Shown here in pieces: positions 10,981 through 23,189 of a stretch of DNA of 64,000 bases (its first letter is position 1; each line of letters opens with the position of its first letter). The DNA is from Polytrichum commune. Taxonomy: Eukaryota; Streptophyta; Polytrichopsida; Polytrichales; Polytrichaceae. The notes under the pieces are model-generated. The model saw only the letters and a list, made by a program, of their open reading frames with translations, was not told the origin of the DNA and did not search any database. The stretch is taken from the NCBI GenBank assembly GCA_950295325.1, contig OX485803.1:72927554-72991553 (forward strand), given 5' to 3'. Made by a program: the position numbers and the translations under genes.

Positions 10981-13300
10981 AAGAAATGATTTATGATTTC
11001 TTGTGGTCATGCTCAGCAGTCCGAAGACCATGACCAAGACAAATCCATGTCACATTTTAAAAGCCTTGGTCATGCGTCATATAGTAATAGGCAGACTTAG
11101 ACTCCTAGGATTGATGAGTGGATTTGATCTCGAAAGAAATCCATATGCTCAACATTGCACAGAACATTATGAAGTTGAAGATAATGCCTCCACTCGCCTT
11201 GTTTTCATGGATCGCACATAGATGACTTGGCAATGGGCCTTTTGCACTAAGAACAGACAGACACCAAAAAGCCACATGTTGAATAGAGATTGCATTTGTT
11301 AACTATTCTAGACACAATAATCAACATAACTGAAGGGAGGGATCTGTATGATCGTTTGATAACTCAGAGAAACTCAGAGAACCTTCAGTTTGACAATGAA
11401 TAGGATATTTGTACAAGCTTCAAAGTGGGATGCCTCCCTCAATTTTAGCTTAAATGCTGGCTGACGTGTCTGTATTTTCTCAACAGTCACCTTGATTGTG
11501 AAATTTTCCTGGTTTTGAGAGGTACAGACATACAGACACCATTCAATATTTAAATATGATAAGTGTCTCATGAGAGTCTTGCCAAGTCCAGATGCGCATT
11601 AGGCAATGGGCGATACTTAGACTTTAGTTATCAAATTCTTGGGTTTCCATCCCTCCAGCTTTGCTAAGCCCAAGTGTCTGTTAAAATTCCTTGAGATTTG
11701 CATCACTTGTCCGACTCTGGTTGTAAGTGCCTAAGCTTACACTGTGGATGGAATCTTCCCCAAGTCCTCTCCAAGCTGCCTTTACCAACACTTTCTACAG
11801 TGTTCTGCAATAAAATTTAACTTGCAACACAAGTTGCCCTCAGGAGCATTTATGCAAAGACAGTTGCTGAGCCACTAACGACTTTAAACCTACTGGAGTC
11901 CACAACCTTCTGTTTGATTGCCTGCATTTTTACAGAATTGAATCAAACAGATTCCTACCACCACAAAGGGTACATAGACTTTGCATCCAAAAAACGTTCA
12001 ACAAATCTGAAGCATATGAAAAAAACATCAGAACCACCTACACCGCTCTTTGACTACATGGACTAACTAAGTTGAGTTTACATAATCAAATGAGCTACAA
12101 CAAAACAAATATTGCAACTTCAGTACTAAATTGCTGAATAATTCCAGGATTCTGGGATAATGGAGCATTTTATGTTGCATCCGCCCACAGTTGGGTATAT
12201 AATTGTAATTGTGGAGAGTGTATAGTTTGAAATCTGTCTACTTTGCATCGCAGTGACTTCAAAAGGAAGTGAGGTGCTGCCTTCACGAAAGCCACTACTA
12301 TCATGCTAACCTGTTATCTTCTACTTCAAATCTTGCTGGATGTGAACCTCTGCTGAGGGCCACATGAGACCTAGATTCTCATTTAAGGAACAGCTAGTGC
12401 CTGACTGGACTCAATGTTTGGCTTGCTCAGAGTAATCTCTAATCATTTACAAGTGTAGGACAGGGTCAGGGTGTAGAAACCTAATCTGCAAGAACCCTGG
12501 AGGACCTCCTTTGCAATAAATGTTTTTGCTCAACGCTCAACGACGTCCCTGAATTTGAAAATTGTTCTCCATCTGTACACACGAGCATCCATCCGAGGGC
12601 ATCAGTACAGACCACTGAATTCGCTCCACAAACTTGGCTAGTAAGAGATGGTCTGAAAGATAACAAAGTCTTGTGCAACGTGACAAGCAGCTGCTACAGC
12701 TGAAGCAGGGGCATCAACAAAATCATCATAAATTACCATGTCGTCCTTGGACTACATGTAGTGTTGCTGATCAAACTAAGAGTCTGGAGTAGCTCAAGAT
12801 GCGTTGACACACAACCACAGTTACGGTGGATGGTGGTTGTAGTTTTACTGTCTTTGGTTCTATTTTGTTTCTAATTACTATGTGGCAGTGGGAGAGAACT
12901 CCAAGTCAAAAGCATGGGAGAGGATTTAAAGGAGATGATTACTTCAGACAAATTTTCCACTAGAGTTCATCATTTGTTTGTCTCCAATCCACGGACTTGC
13001 ATCAATAGGAGTGACAATCATCGAGGTCAAATCCATTCATCAACTACAAGAGTAGTTGTGTGTAAACAAGAAGGATCGTAGTTGTGGGCCCAAATCCCAA
13101 CTCTACCACCTGCAATGCTTGTGTAAACACACCTAAAATCCAAAGCCTATGCATTCAGTAATTGACTCATTGGGATTTGCAGTCTATGTGTGTACACGAA
13201 TAAGACCATTACTGTAATATGGCAACCAATCAGAATACTGAAACCTAAGCAGAAGTATACACAAATAGTGGAAGAAGATGAGAAGTTTGAGGATTTCAAC
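10981..13300. other. No gene recognised
   Basis: Short reading frames only. The last 200-300 bp before 13301 probably include the 3' UTR of the minus-strand VTT gene. Confidence 0.45.
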
Positions 13301-14693
13301 CTAGTCCTTTCGGCCATCTTTATCGATGCCATTAATTGGAGGCTTATCACTTGGATCGAAGTCCTGTGCTGATGCATACTTCTTAATTCTCCAAGTAATC
13401 AGCATACTTGAGCAAATCCCAATGGCAGGGAGCAAATAGGGCAAGATCCCAGACTTGCCACTGGAAGATTCAGCTCCTCCTCCATGAGTAGCGGCGCTCG
13501 TCAAACTTCCGATTGACGTGTTCTGAATGATCATGGGAAGGCCCCCTGCAATAGTAGGGAGAAGGTAGTCTATGAAAAAGTCAATGTCTGTTGCAGCTAA
13601 TCCATAGTTAATGACGTACGATGGAACAGGTGAAAATCGTGCAAGAAGGACAAACTTCCAGCCATCTCGCTTCACCCCTTTGCTGATGATGTTGAAGTAC
13701 TTGTTTTTCTTCACTATGTTACTTGCCCAGTCAGAGCTTCGAAATAAAGCCCTGGATACAGAACATCCACACGACTTTGTTAAGAACATCTCAAAAACCT
13801 AACCTCTGTAATTAGGGCAAGGCATTAAGCTATTCTAATGTCAACATCAGTCTTGTACCAATACCTCTTCTTAGAGTTGCTATCGACCTGATGAAAAACT
13901 ACAAAGCAAAGACAAAATTGGATTGTCATCTGAGTATGGTAAAATCTGTTCAGAGAGTTAGGTTTCCCAATCGTGGATGTCCCGTAAAAACTTATATCAA
14001 TGCATAATATTCCACAAAAGCGAACAAGGGCTTCTTGGATTCAAACCAAAATTAACCACAGAACGTTTTCAGAATGCTCAAATCATGCTTCTGTTGAAGA
14101 CAAACACATCTCGACAAAATCCTCATGCAAATGCTAATTGACGCATACACATCCCACATACAGACCAGAACTCATGTTGCCACTCAACAACCAGAGCAGA
14201 ACATCGGCCAAAAAGAGATTATTTACTCGATGCCAACATGTCCACTGCAATTGAAATTTAACATTGCATGTGCACCCATGCCGAAAAACTATTTCTTCGT
14301 CCTTCGGCGATACCTCACAAATTAACATCGTGCTTCAAAAACCCGAGCAACGAAGGGATGAGGATGAGGATGATGAGCACACCTTCCAAGCCAGAATGCC
14401 AACGCAGCGCCCATGACTTTGGCTGAAAACACGCAGATGACACCATTGACGAAACCGAAAAGAAACGATGCGGCAGCCTCAAAAAAGATAGCATAAGGGA
14501 AACAGAGGGCTATGGCCACAGTGTGCACAAGAATAAACACAGGCATCGCCGACGGCCCCAGCCTTTCTGCCAGCTCGTGAAATCCATCCAACATGGCTTG
14601 CTTGTCCCCTCCATATGCATTAGACACTACGGCGTACAGCCCCACTGTCACCGCTATTAAACCCACCAACCCTGCTTTCGCAGCTCCCCCCAT
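13301..14693 (-). CDS. VTT-domain (SNARE-associated / TVP38-TMEM64 family) membrane protein
   Basis: Two exons, 14693-14383 and 13751-13301, join in phase (AG|G making Arg) to give 253 aa. Splice sites are AG|GTGTGC and ATCCAG|GG. The protein starts MGGAAKAGLVGLIAV with a membrane segment at about 5-24. Further hydrophobic stretches lie around PVFILVHTVAIALCFPYA, FFEAAASFLFGFVNGVICVF and a C-terminal segment near LPAIGICSSMLITW. The family hallmark is clear: DGWKFVLLARFSPVPSYVIN after KNKYFNIISKGVKR. Order, spacing and length agree with plant SNARE-associated Golgi family proteins. VTT proteins are multispanning and several of the superfamily scramble lipids or shape ER/Golgi membranes; the exact role here is not known. 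The C-terminal tail is hydrophilic and variable. Confidence 0.95.
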
Positions 14694-17337
14694 TGCTTCC
14701 AACCTCACCAACTGCGACCAATTTTCTCAGTGCTCTATGCTCTATGCAATCTTATGCCATGTCCAACTCCTGAGCGCCAAAAAGAGCTCACACACAAAAC
14801 TTCAGAAACTATGGAAACTACCTTACTACATTGAAGCACACATCATCATCATCGAAGTCCCTGCCATCAAAGAACTCATGCCAATGTACTCATAGCCATG
14901 ACAGCATTTCTATATAACCTCCAGCCTTAAAACGAAAACTTAACAAAAAACCACTACTTAACTCCAACTCACCGGAAGACACATCAAAACGGATACCCCC
15001 TTATGACATGGGAAAATGAAACCCCAAACTATGAAAAACACACAAGGTGTCGGCTTCTCCCAAATTATCCAATTGGGTAGAAGAGACAGGGGATTGACGT
15101 CTTGGAGGCTACCAAACGCTAATTTGCAAAAGATTGCAAGAGGATGGTATAGAAGGGGAGGTAATCGAAAGCTCTATGAGCAGAAATTGACAGGGCGTGG
15201 CGAGGCAGTGCGATCTGCAGTGTAATACTGCAGAAAGTAAAGGAAGAAAGATGTTGTAGCATGAGGAATACGAAAACTAACCGCAGGTGGCCTCACTAAC
15301 CCAACTTACGCGTAGAGCACAGGGAACTTGCACAGTGGTAATTGTGACGTAGCGCCGGCCTCCTGATTGGTAGCGAAGTGTAGGTTCTGGAAGAAGATGT
15401 GGCTGTTTTGGGTTTTGGACGTCCCGTCAAGAATCCTCGTCGAATAGGAGCAGTACCTTCGTCCATATGTGGAAGCTTATGTTGATGAATCTACCAAAAC
15501 GCGTGTGGGGCCAAGAGACCCAGCCTGAAATACAGGTATGCTTGACAGGTGGAGATCTAGCTTTCATCAACTCATGACAAGTGCCAGGGTGTACACAAGG
15601 TTGTTGAGGATTTCGCAAGTTCCTTTGTTGCTGTGGGTCCTGTACAACGTTGAACATTTCTGAGGTCCTATTAGGTTAATTTTAATTGATTGCTGTTCCT
15701 ACAAGCTTCACTACATTACTACAGTCGATGTGATTAATATTTATATTCCATGTAAATATACCTGGTAACCATTGCAGTTTCATATATCTAAAACTTCTGT
15801 AGTTCATCAAATTATACATGTGAACTTCTATACCTAACTTCTACATATGCAAAAGTATGCAAGTTTGCAGAATGACAAAATCGTTTTGGTGAGGTTTTGA
15901 GCTGTTAGATACAGTACGTGCATTACAATTGAGACTAGGAGATTTATCGTTGATATGACAAATCGCCTTTACAGTCGGTCAGAGCATTTTCATGTAAACA
16001 TTGAGGGGATCCACATATGAGTATGTCCATCTAGAAGTAAACAGTTTGGGAGCTGCTGACTGACTGATAGGCAGTGTTGCCAACATAAATATGTCCATGG
16101 TTGACAAAATGGATAAAGATATTTACAAGGTCTCAGGATGTGAAAGATGAATGTGATCAGGAAGTGTATCCTTGCAAGAAATAACAATGATCAGCTCATG
16201 CACTTCTTTCTCTGCATCACCCACATATATCAACAATTTCATCTAAGAAAGCACACAAGTGTACTCATTTCAGAAGTTTATGTCTGATTCATATCATCCG
16301 TAATGAACTTGGCATCCTTGTGATGGGATGCTCAATCAAGGTGATTGCAGATGACAGCAATCACATGTACAATGGTATTACAAACAGAATAGAAACAGAA
16401 GTGGTTTAGATGACTTAGATTGCTTGAGACTAGATTGAAACCACCACAAAGAATCTGTTGTAGCCTGTAAGATACTGCCTGTGCTGGTGGACATGCCATA
16501 GCAAATTATGCTAGGCAGTGACAGCCTGCTCTAAGACAGTAGAACTACACCCAATGATTAACGCAGAGGATACAGGAGAAAGCAGGACTTGTACAATGCA
16601 GGTCACTGTCTACAGCTTGCAAAGGAAATGTAAATCCTTCCACAAACATCCTACCAGATAGCCATATCCCTAAGGATTCCAGCGATCTGAAGTGCAAATA
16701 ACTCGTAGACACCACACTTCCATGGGGAGTTTGGTGCAGTTGAAGGAAGAAAGTGGAATTGATTGCCCTGCAATAAAGTTGTAACGATAGGGGGTATATA
16801 ACAACCTGAGGAAGCCCCAGCATTAAGTCTTCTTGTTCCTCATGTGAATTGAAGATAATTCTAGACTGTGCAGCTGCTGAATTGTAATCTACATTCAACG
16901 AATTCAAGCCTAAATCCTACACCTGTGAAAGCTGAAATAAGGCTCTCCATATCTTTCCACGCTTGGCTCAGCTCTTCGCAATAGTCCATGTGCATTACCT
17001 GCAAATTTCAGTGGTCTTGTGTGTGCCATGAGCACGCTCATACGCAAATTTTGTAATGGGGGAGGCAGCAGGTCTGAAGTCCATGAAACCTGTCATTAAG
17101 GAGCAACATCACCTCCATATCCATGGTGACAAAAGAACACTGCGTCTAAAATCACTTTACATCGTGGCCTGTGACGATCATGCCACACCCAGCAACAATT
17201 CGAAGCTCATGCAACAGCTTTAGATGGCATAGAGCTCATTAGGGTTTGCAAAACCGGGATTGGCTGATAATGAACTGGGCTGTCCAGGATTCAAGTGTCA
17301 GATTAGCAGCAATCCCTTGAGAAGATTGCATTCTTGG
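14694..17337. other. Intergenic: promoter of the VTT gene, 3' flank of the oxygenase gene
   Basis: A minus-strand frame of 120 codons at 16545-16907 has no recognisable domain and is probably chance or oxygenase 3' UTR. No RNA gene or repeat was recognised. Confidence 0.45.
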
Positions 17338-18003
17338 CTAAGCAAACACAACATCAGATCGCAACACATACTTGAGGCCTTTGCTAACAGCCTTGGCTTC
17401 ATGCAACAAGCACCTCGCACCATGAATGTGGAACAAAGCCATCCCAGCAACCGGGGCCACTTGAGCTACCACTCTCTTCCTCTCATAGAACACTGTCTCC
17501 CCGCCATCCAAACCCCCACTCAAGTACACAAGCAATGTGTACTCCGTCCGGCCCCCGCCGTCCATGCGCACACTCTCATCATAGTGTGGCCCAAACCGCT
17601 GGCCTTGGCCATACCTGTAGAGACGAATATTAGGGTTTAACCCTACTGCAACTTTGCCTCCCACAACGATGTCACGGAAGAGCTCTGACATCCCAGATTG
17701 CCATAGCATCTCTGCAAGAAAAGGATTATGATCTGCCAACCGCTCGTTGTCACGAAACGCTTCACCTTTGGCTGGCCCTCCACTCCCCTGATTCTCCAAC
17801 CCTCGAGTCTCCGCACACCTAATAAAACCCTCACACTCCTCATCACTCAAAACCAGGGGCACTGTGAAAAGGTTGTTGGAGTGAAGAATCTGACGCCGTA
17901 GGCAGAGTTTGTGTGAGATGGATGGCCATGATGCCACAAATTCCCCCTCCGTTTTCTTCTTCTTCAGTTTCTTCGCTTTGTTCTCCACTATGGAGCTCAC
18001 CAT
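17338..18003 (-). CDS. Prolyl-4-hydroxylase-like 2OG-Fe(II) oxygenase, intronless
   Basis: A single exon of 221 aa from ATG at 18003 to a stop at 17338. The fold signature of the Fe(II)/2-oxoglutarate oxygenases is complete: metal ligands H140 and D142 in GPHYDES, the distal ligand H201 in LLHEA, and ten residues later K211 for the 2-oxoglutarate carboxylate, all in P4Hc-domain spacing. The strand LVYLSGGLDGGETVF between them is also typical. The N-terminus is Lys-rich (AKKLKKKK, residues 10-17) with no signal peptide or membrane anchor, unlike ER collagen/extensin prolyl hydroxylases, so a cytosolic or nuclear place is more likely. The substrate cannot be told from sequence. A 2-kb transposon starts 268 bp upstream, close to the likely promoter. 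Confidence 0.92.
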   Translation of the reverse strand: MVSSIVENKAKKLKKKKTEGEFVASWPSISHKLCLRRQILHSNNLFTVPLVLSDEECEGFIRCAETRGLENQGSGGPAKGEAFRDNERLADHNPFLAEMLWQSGMSELFRDIVVGGKVAVGLNPNIRLYRYGQGQRFGPHYDESVRMDGGGRTEYTLLVYLSGGLDGGETVFYERKRVVAQVAPVAGMALFHIHGARCLLHEAKAVSKGLKYVLRSDVVFA

Positions 18004-18270
18004 TCTTGAGTGGCACCCGAACCTATCCTCCCTTACACATGTAACAGATCACAGACCCAAAGTTTCAACGGAAGACTGAACACATAGCAGCACTTCGAAA
18101 CCCTAAACCTTAAATTCCAACATCACTCGAAATCTACGATTCTTTGGTTCACCAGTATTGAATCAGATAGCTATCCCACTTGCACAATATGTGGGTCCAT
18201 GATCTCACCCCTGAAGCTTCGAATTTCTGTAAGAAGAATTTCATAAAACTCTAAGAAAAACAGAGATTCA

Positions 18271-20197
18271 GGGCCCCTTTACACTACGGTGGAGAAGTCC
18301 TCTGGTCAAGAATTCTAGGGGAATTCTAAAATTTGATTGGTCGAGAGTGACACTCTTGACCAGTGGTGGTTTACACTACGGCCAAGAGTCCTTTGGTGGA
18401 GAACTTTGTACATGGATGAAATAATGACATGATTGGCAACGTGGCCACACTTTTTTCAAGGGGATAGAGTTCTCCGGAGGTCAAGTTTCTTGGGCAACCT
18501 CAAAGCCTCGGACAACAAACTTGGCCTCTTGAAAACTCCAACTTCAATAAGATATTTCTTCCTTAAAAAAATCTCTCGGGGGGTGCACTCCATTGTCAAG
18601 TTGAACACCACATGCGATAAATAAAATCTACTTTCTACATAAAGCATCACCAAAATGGGTCAAAATTTTATCAATTGTTTTTCATGAGTAGAGATACACA
18701 GTATCTATTACATAGTAAAAAATAATAACCAAATTTTATGATTTTTTTTGATAAATTTTATAAAACATACCGTTTCTAACTAGAATGATGCAAAATTGAA
18801 CTAAAACAATTACTACAAAAATTAAAATGCTCACAAATTTCAAAAAATATATTAAAAGATATTATCAATGGCTATGCATATGTTGAAAAAATATCATAAT
18901 TTTCAAAATTATATATGGCATATAATATAGGGTAGCAAACTTTTATCTCATGTGGTTATGAAAATAAGGGGGTGTGATCGCCCTGAGAGAAATTTTTGCA
19001 CTATTATTCTCCCTCTTTAGTATGACATTTTTGGGAGATACAGAAAAGTTGTATTGTCAAGGTGTCGTCTTCTCATCACTATGACAAATGACATAAAGTT
19101 GTCATACTATTGAGGGAAAATGAAAACATAAGTAATATGAGCTTAAAAATATATACAACAAGTTTAAGCAATATAGATGGTATGAAATAATAACTTATAA
19201 CTCCAAAAAATTACGAATATTCTCATGAACACTTAAAATAAGAGTTTAAAGATCTTTGGTGTTGCCTACCCAAGTTAGCAACTGTCATCTGATCTAAATT
19301 CCCATCTAACTTTTGGAAACTAATAATTTCATTAACACCAAAATATAAAGAGTTCTCTAATAAGAAACTAGACAACAAGGATGCATGACGTTTAGCATCA
19401 AGATATTGGTGATACTATATCACCCGTGTATAAGGCAGCATATTGGGCAGGAGGCCACTCTCACCCTAACCATGTCCATTCTACATTAGTAACCCTAATT
19501 ACCATTAAGTTCCCAAGTAGTTCCCAAGTGAAGATGGATGTATTTTAGATGTACATTATATAGATGAAAGGAATTCTAGCATTAACTACCTCTTTAATAT
19601 GACAAAACGGAGATTCTATATGTTGCATTATTGAGTGTTGTAGTCGTATAAAAGAGGGAGTTTGGAACCAAAAAGTTTGGTCTCGTAAAAATGTGTTGTA
19701 ATATTGAGGGTATCGTATAAACGAGTGTCGTATTAATGAGGTTGGACTATACCAACATGTTATTTCTTTGAAAATCAATAAGAAGATAATATTACCTACT
19801 TATTTACCTTAATTTGGATGTATTATAGAGGTGGAACATTTTTAAATAAATTATTATCATGAAAGAAGTCCTACAACATTGTCATATACATTTTATTTTA
19901 TTTATCAATATAATTTTCTTAAATATCAATACAATGGTCATTTAGGGGGTAAGGATTCTACTATGGCCGGCTTTGACCATTTTGTGAAGTAGTTTGGTGG
20001 ACTTCTCCTCTTGGTGAAGTTGTCCAATACACTTCTCCTCTAGGTGGTTACACTATGGCCGGTCAAGACTTCTTAAGGCATTATTTTATTGTCTTTTCAT
20101 CTTCTCCGGCATACCACCCCTCGCCTCAAACAACCATGTCTTGGGCGAAAGTTCTTGACCGACCGGTGCACTTCTCCACCATAGTATAAAGCGGCCC
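18271..20197. mobile_element. 1.9-kb non-autonomous TIR element (Harbinger-like)
   Basis: The left end GGGCCCCTTTACACTACGGT, continuing GGAGAAGT, pairs with the inverse of the right end, GGGCCGCTTTATACTATGGT, continuing GGAGAAGT. TCA flanks both sides (18268-18270 and 20198-20200), a 3-bp target duplication. TIRs of the form GGGCC(N)GTTTA and 3-bp duplications are typical of plant PIF/Harbinger (Tourist) elements. Degenerate second copies of the end motif (TTTACACTACGGCCAAGAG, GGTTACACTATGGCCGGTC) lie inside each end. The interior is AT-rich without a transposase frame. Confidence 0.78.
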
Positions 20198-22655
20198 TCA
20201 ATTGAGTTGAGAATACACTATACATTCTTATGTGGACATGACGGATTCAAGCCGGCTCTCAATACCGGTCACACTCTTTGGACCAGTTAATCCAGCGAGA
20301 GGAAAGTGGATGATTGAAGAGGGGATGGTGAGCTGTAGAAGCGGTGAGCCATCCATCTACTCCAGCTTATCAGTCATGACCGATTGCTCATCCGAGAGCA
20401 AAAAAGCTATGAGAACTCGTCACAATCTCTCATCTTGACTCCATGGGTCAGGTATTATCTATTATATAGAAAGGTTGACTGGATGTAAACATTAAACACA
20501 CTTAGGTACATGGCTCTATTGCAAGTGTTTTCAAGTTTGTTGACACTTTTGACCGAGGATCGAATCAGAAATTGTTTGACTTTTGATAGAGGATTGAATT
20601 GCGAATTGCATAAAATATCATTTCAGATTTCCAAATAGGAGTTGACATGCAAAATTATAGAAGGTGTGTCGCTGAAGCAACGTGGGTGGGTGGAGCCCTA
20701 GAGCTCAGTATTAGGTTTGCACTCAATAGTCTCCTAATGGTCTTTAAACTAATCATGGATGGTCATCAAGAGTTTCAACCTCCAATTCAAATAATCTCAC
20801 TCTCGGATTCAATCATGAATGTATCATCAACTTTGAGAGATCATAAAGCATTGTAAAATGCAGTTGTCATGTATAATATATATGAGGTGTAGGACATAGG
20901 TTGAAAGTATTCCATAGAAGATTATAAATCATTGGTAGCATTTTTGAAGGGGGTTGCATTCAAGAATACACAAAAGTACATCTAATTCTCATGATTAATT
21001 TAAACTTAATCAATTTCAAACATGGAAACTTATTTCTCATATGATATGATGATGTTAATATCAAAACAACCACTTCTTAATTTTTTTCAAAATCTTAGTT
21101 CATCAAAGTTTGGGTGCTAATATGTCCAATCACCTCAATGATGTTGGAATCTCATGCCAAATGTCAATTGATTAGGCTAAACCAATAATAAGATAATTAA
21201 CAAGTTTATAGAACTGAAAAATGTTGTGTCCTTGGTTGGCCAAGGAACTAACAAAACATTATTTGGTTGGGCTATCAAGTTATGTGGACCCATTGGATTC
21301 CAATTGAAGATTCTTAAACAAATCTTCAAGATACGCATATATTCAAGCTTTTAATACAAATTTGGGTGTTATTATATAAGTGGTCACTCATCCAAGTAGA
21401 TGGCACTTTTAACAACTCTCATGTGCTTTTCTATCCACACAAAGAACATTTATCCATAATGTATAGTATAAATACATGAGCAAACTACTTATGTCCCATA
21501 ACAAATGAGAGTTGATGGATGCTTCACTGCTATCATAGCCATATCGTCCACTCTCCTCTCACTCATTATGTAGTCCATATTGTGTGTGCACATTTAGAAA
21601 GAGATCACACACATGATGTTGAATAATATAATGGGGGAGTAATATTATGAAGGAGGAAGGCCATGAGACCTAGTTAATCAACACTTACTCCGTTTTTCCC
21701 ATCATCCATCTAATGGATGAACGCTGTTCATCGTACATATTGTGACACCAGTGACATATTACCCGGGCCCGGGTAGCAACTGATACCCGCCGGGTTGCAA
21801 TCTTCAGTTTCACAATGGTGTGCAGTTGGTGTTCCTTTCGGTTACGTCTCATCATCTAAAAATTCATAGTCCTCCTCGATAACAACAAACTTCTTCCAAA
21901 CATTTGCAAATATGTATAAAGAATCCAACGAAGTTTACGTTGGAACCAGGCGCGTGGACATAACTTAGCTGATGATGAACGCATTGTCACGAAGACTGTT
22001 GGGCACTTTCTGATCCGATGGTGCGATCATGAACGCCTGGAGATCATGGCAATTCTGAGGGATGGGGACAAAGATGGTGCACAATTCGGTGGTGCAAATT
22101 TTGGATGCTGCTTCGGAGACTGGTCCATCTCCAGCAGTTGCACCCTACAATTGCTTCACGACTAAGAAAATCATTCTGCGGGCGGAATTGAAGTGGCTCC
22201 TGAACTTAATTTACATGGGAGATTTGAAATGGTGCCCAGGAGAGAGATGATCGCCCAATCAGGTGTGTTCTGAGAACCTCATTCACTATGTCGTTCCTTG
22301 AGGGTTTCTTTTTTTTTCACTTCTTAGTAGTTCTTAATCAGGTGTGTTCTAAATTTCTTAACACATAGTTCCTATCGTGCACGTGAGACAAAAATTGATT
22401 CGTTGCAGAAAGCCTTCAATTCTTGAAACAAACGGAATGGAGTGTGGTTCTTGAATGTGATGCTATACCCTGAAGTCAGCCTATTTTGGTTCACCATCAC
22501 GAATACTCATGCAACCCTCAGGCCCAACCCTGGCCCTATTGCAACCTCTTCCATATACCCTCCTTGACCTTTCTTCCCAGTCAATTAGGCCATAGTGCTA
22601 ATTCCATTGCAACCTCACCTTCCAAGGTCCGAGGCCTCATGGTCACCACATAGTG
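20198..22655. other. No gene confirmed; possible 5' region of the OTU gene
   Basis: Mostly AT-rich. A GC-richer patch at about 21750-22260 has short open frames (for example ATG at 22062 with 62 codons) and could hold a leader exon of the downstream plus-strand OTU gene. I cannot connect it by a supported splice. Confidence 0.35.
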
Positions 22656-23135
22656 TCAAAACTTCGTTATTGTCAAATCATATTCATGTGACGGAAGCAT
22701 CTCTTCTGCATCCACAATTCTCAGCAGTTTCAAAAGTCCCTCAAAAGTGTGCCGGTTTGTGGAGAAGCTTGTAACTGCAGTGAGGACAGCACAACACGAA
22801 TTCCTCTGTTGTGGAATCATCACGACTGGAATAGCATAAATTTCCTCGTCAAAGCAATAGCTGGGATGGATGGAGGGTGTTTCTTCTGTGAGGATTTCAG
22901 GGCTCCAGAATTGCCTCAAGTTGACATCAGATTGTATATGGCAGGTGAGGTGTGTGGTTGAATTAGAGTCTTGAATCAACCAGTAATACTCCACAGTGCT
23001 TTGACCTGTGAATGGAATGCCAGGATGCATGTCATCATGAGTCTTTTGAAACGCTTTTGCAATAGTTTCCAAGGAGTAATCATCAAGAGCTTATATCAGT
23101 CTTTCAACCATTGACCCATGTGAGTTTGTTGCCAT
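22656..23135 (-). pseudogene. Unidentified reading frame with one in-frame stop
   Basis: From ATG at 23135 (context GCCATGGCA) the frame runs 14 codons (begins MATNSHGSMVERLI), meets TAA at 23093-23091, then continues open for 144 codons to a stop at 22656. The continuation begins ALDDYSLETIAKAFQKTHDD and contains HPGIPFTGQSTVEYYW and PSYCFDEEIYAIPVVMIP; its composition is protein-like. No family was recognised. Either a single nonsense change broke an intronless gene, or the ATG is coincidental and the long part is an exon joined elsewhere (an AG just inside the stop, GATATAAG, could be an acceptor). It lies head-to-head with the OTU gene. Confidence 0.4.
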
Positions 23136-23189
23136 GGCTGATTCTTTCGGCTTATCTATGTATTGGTGCAGCAGCTCGGTGGTCTCTTT

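Noticed and set aside
16545-16907. 120-codon minus-strand frame downstream of the oxygenase
   Set aside because: No recognisable domain, odd composition and no splice link. More likely chance or 3' UTR.
22062-22250. 62-codon plus-strand frame as first exon of the OTU gene
   Set aside because: No donor joins it in phase to the 23.2-kb exon with confidence, and the peptide does not resemble OTU N-termini.
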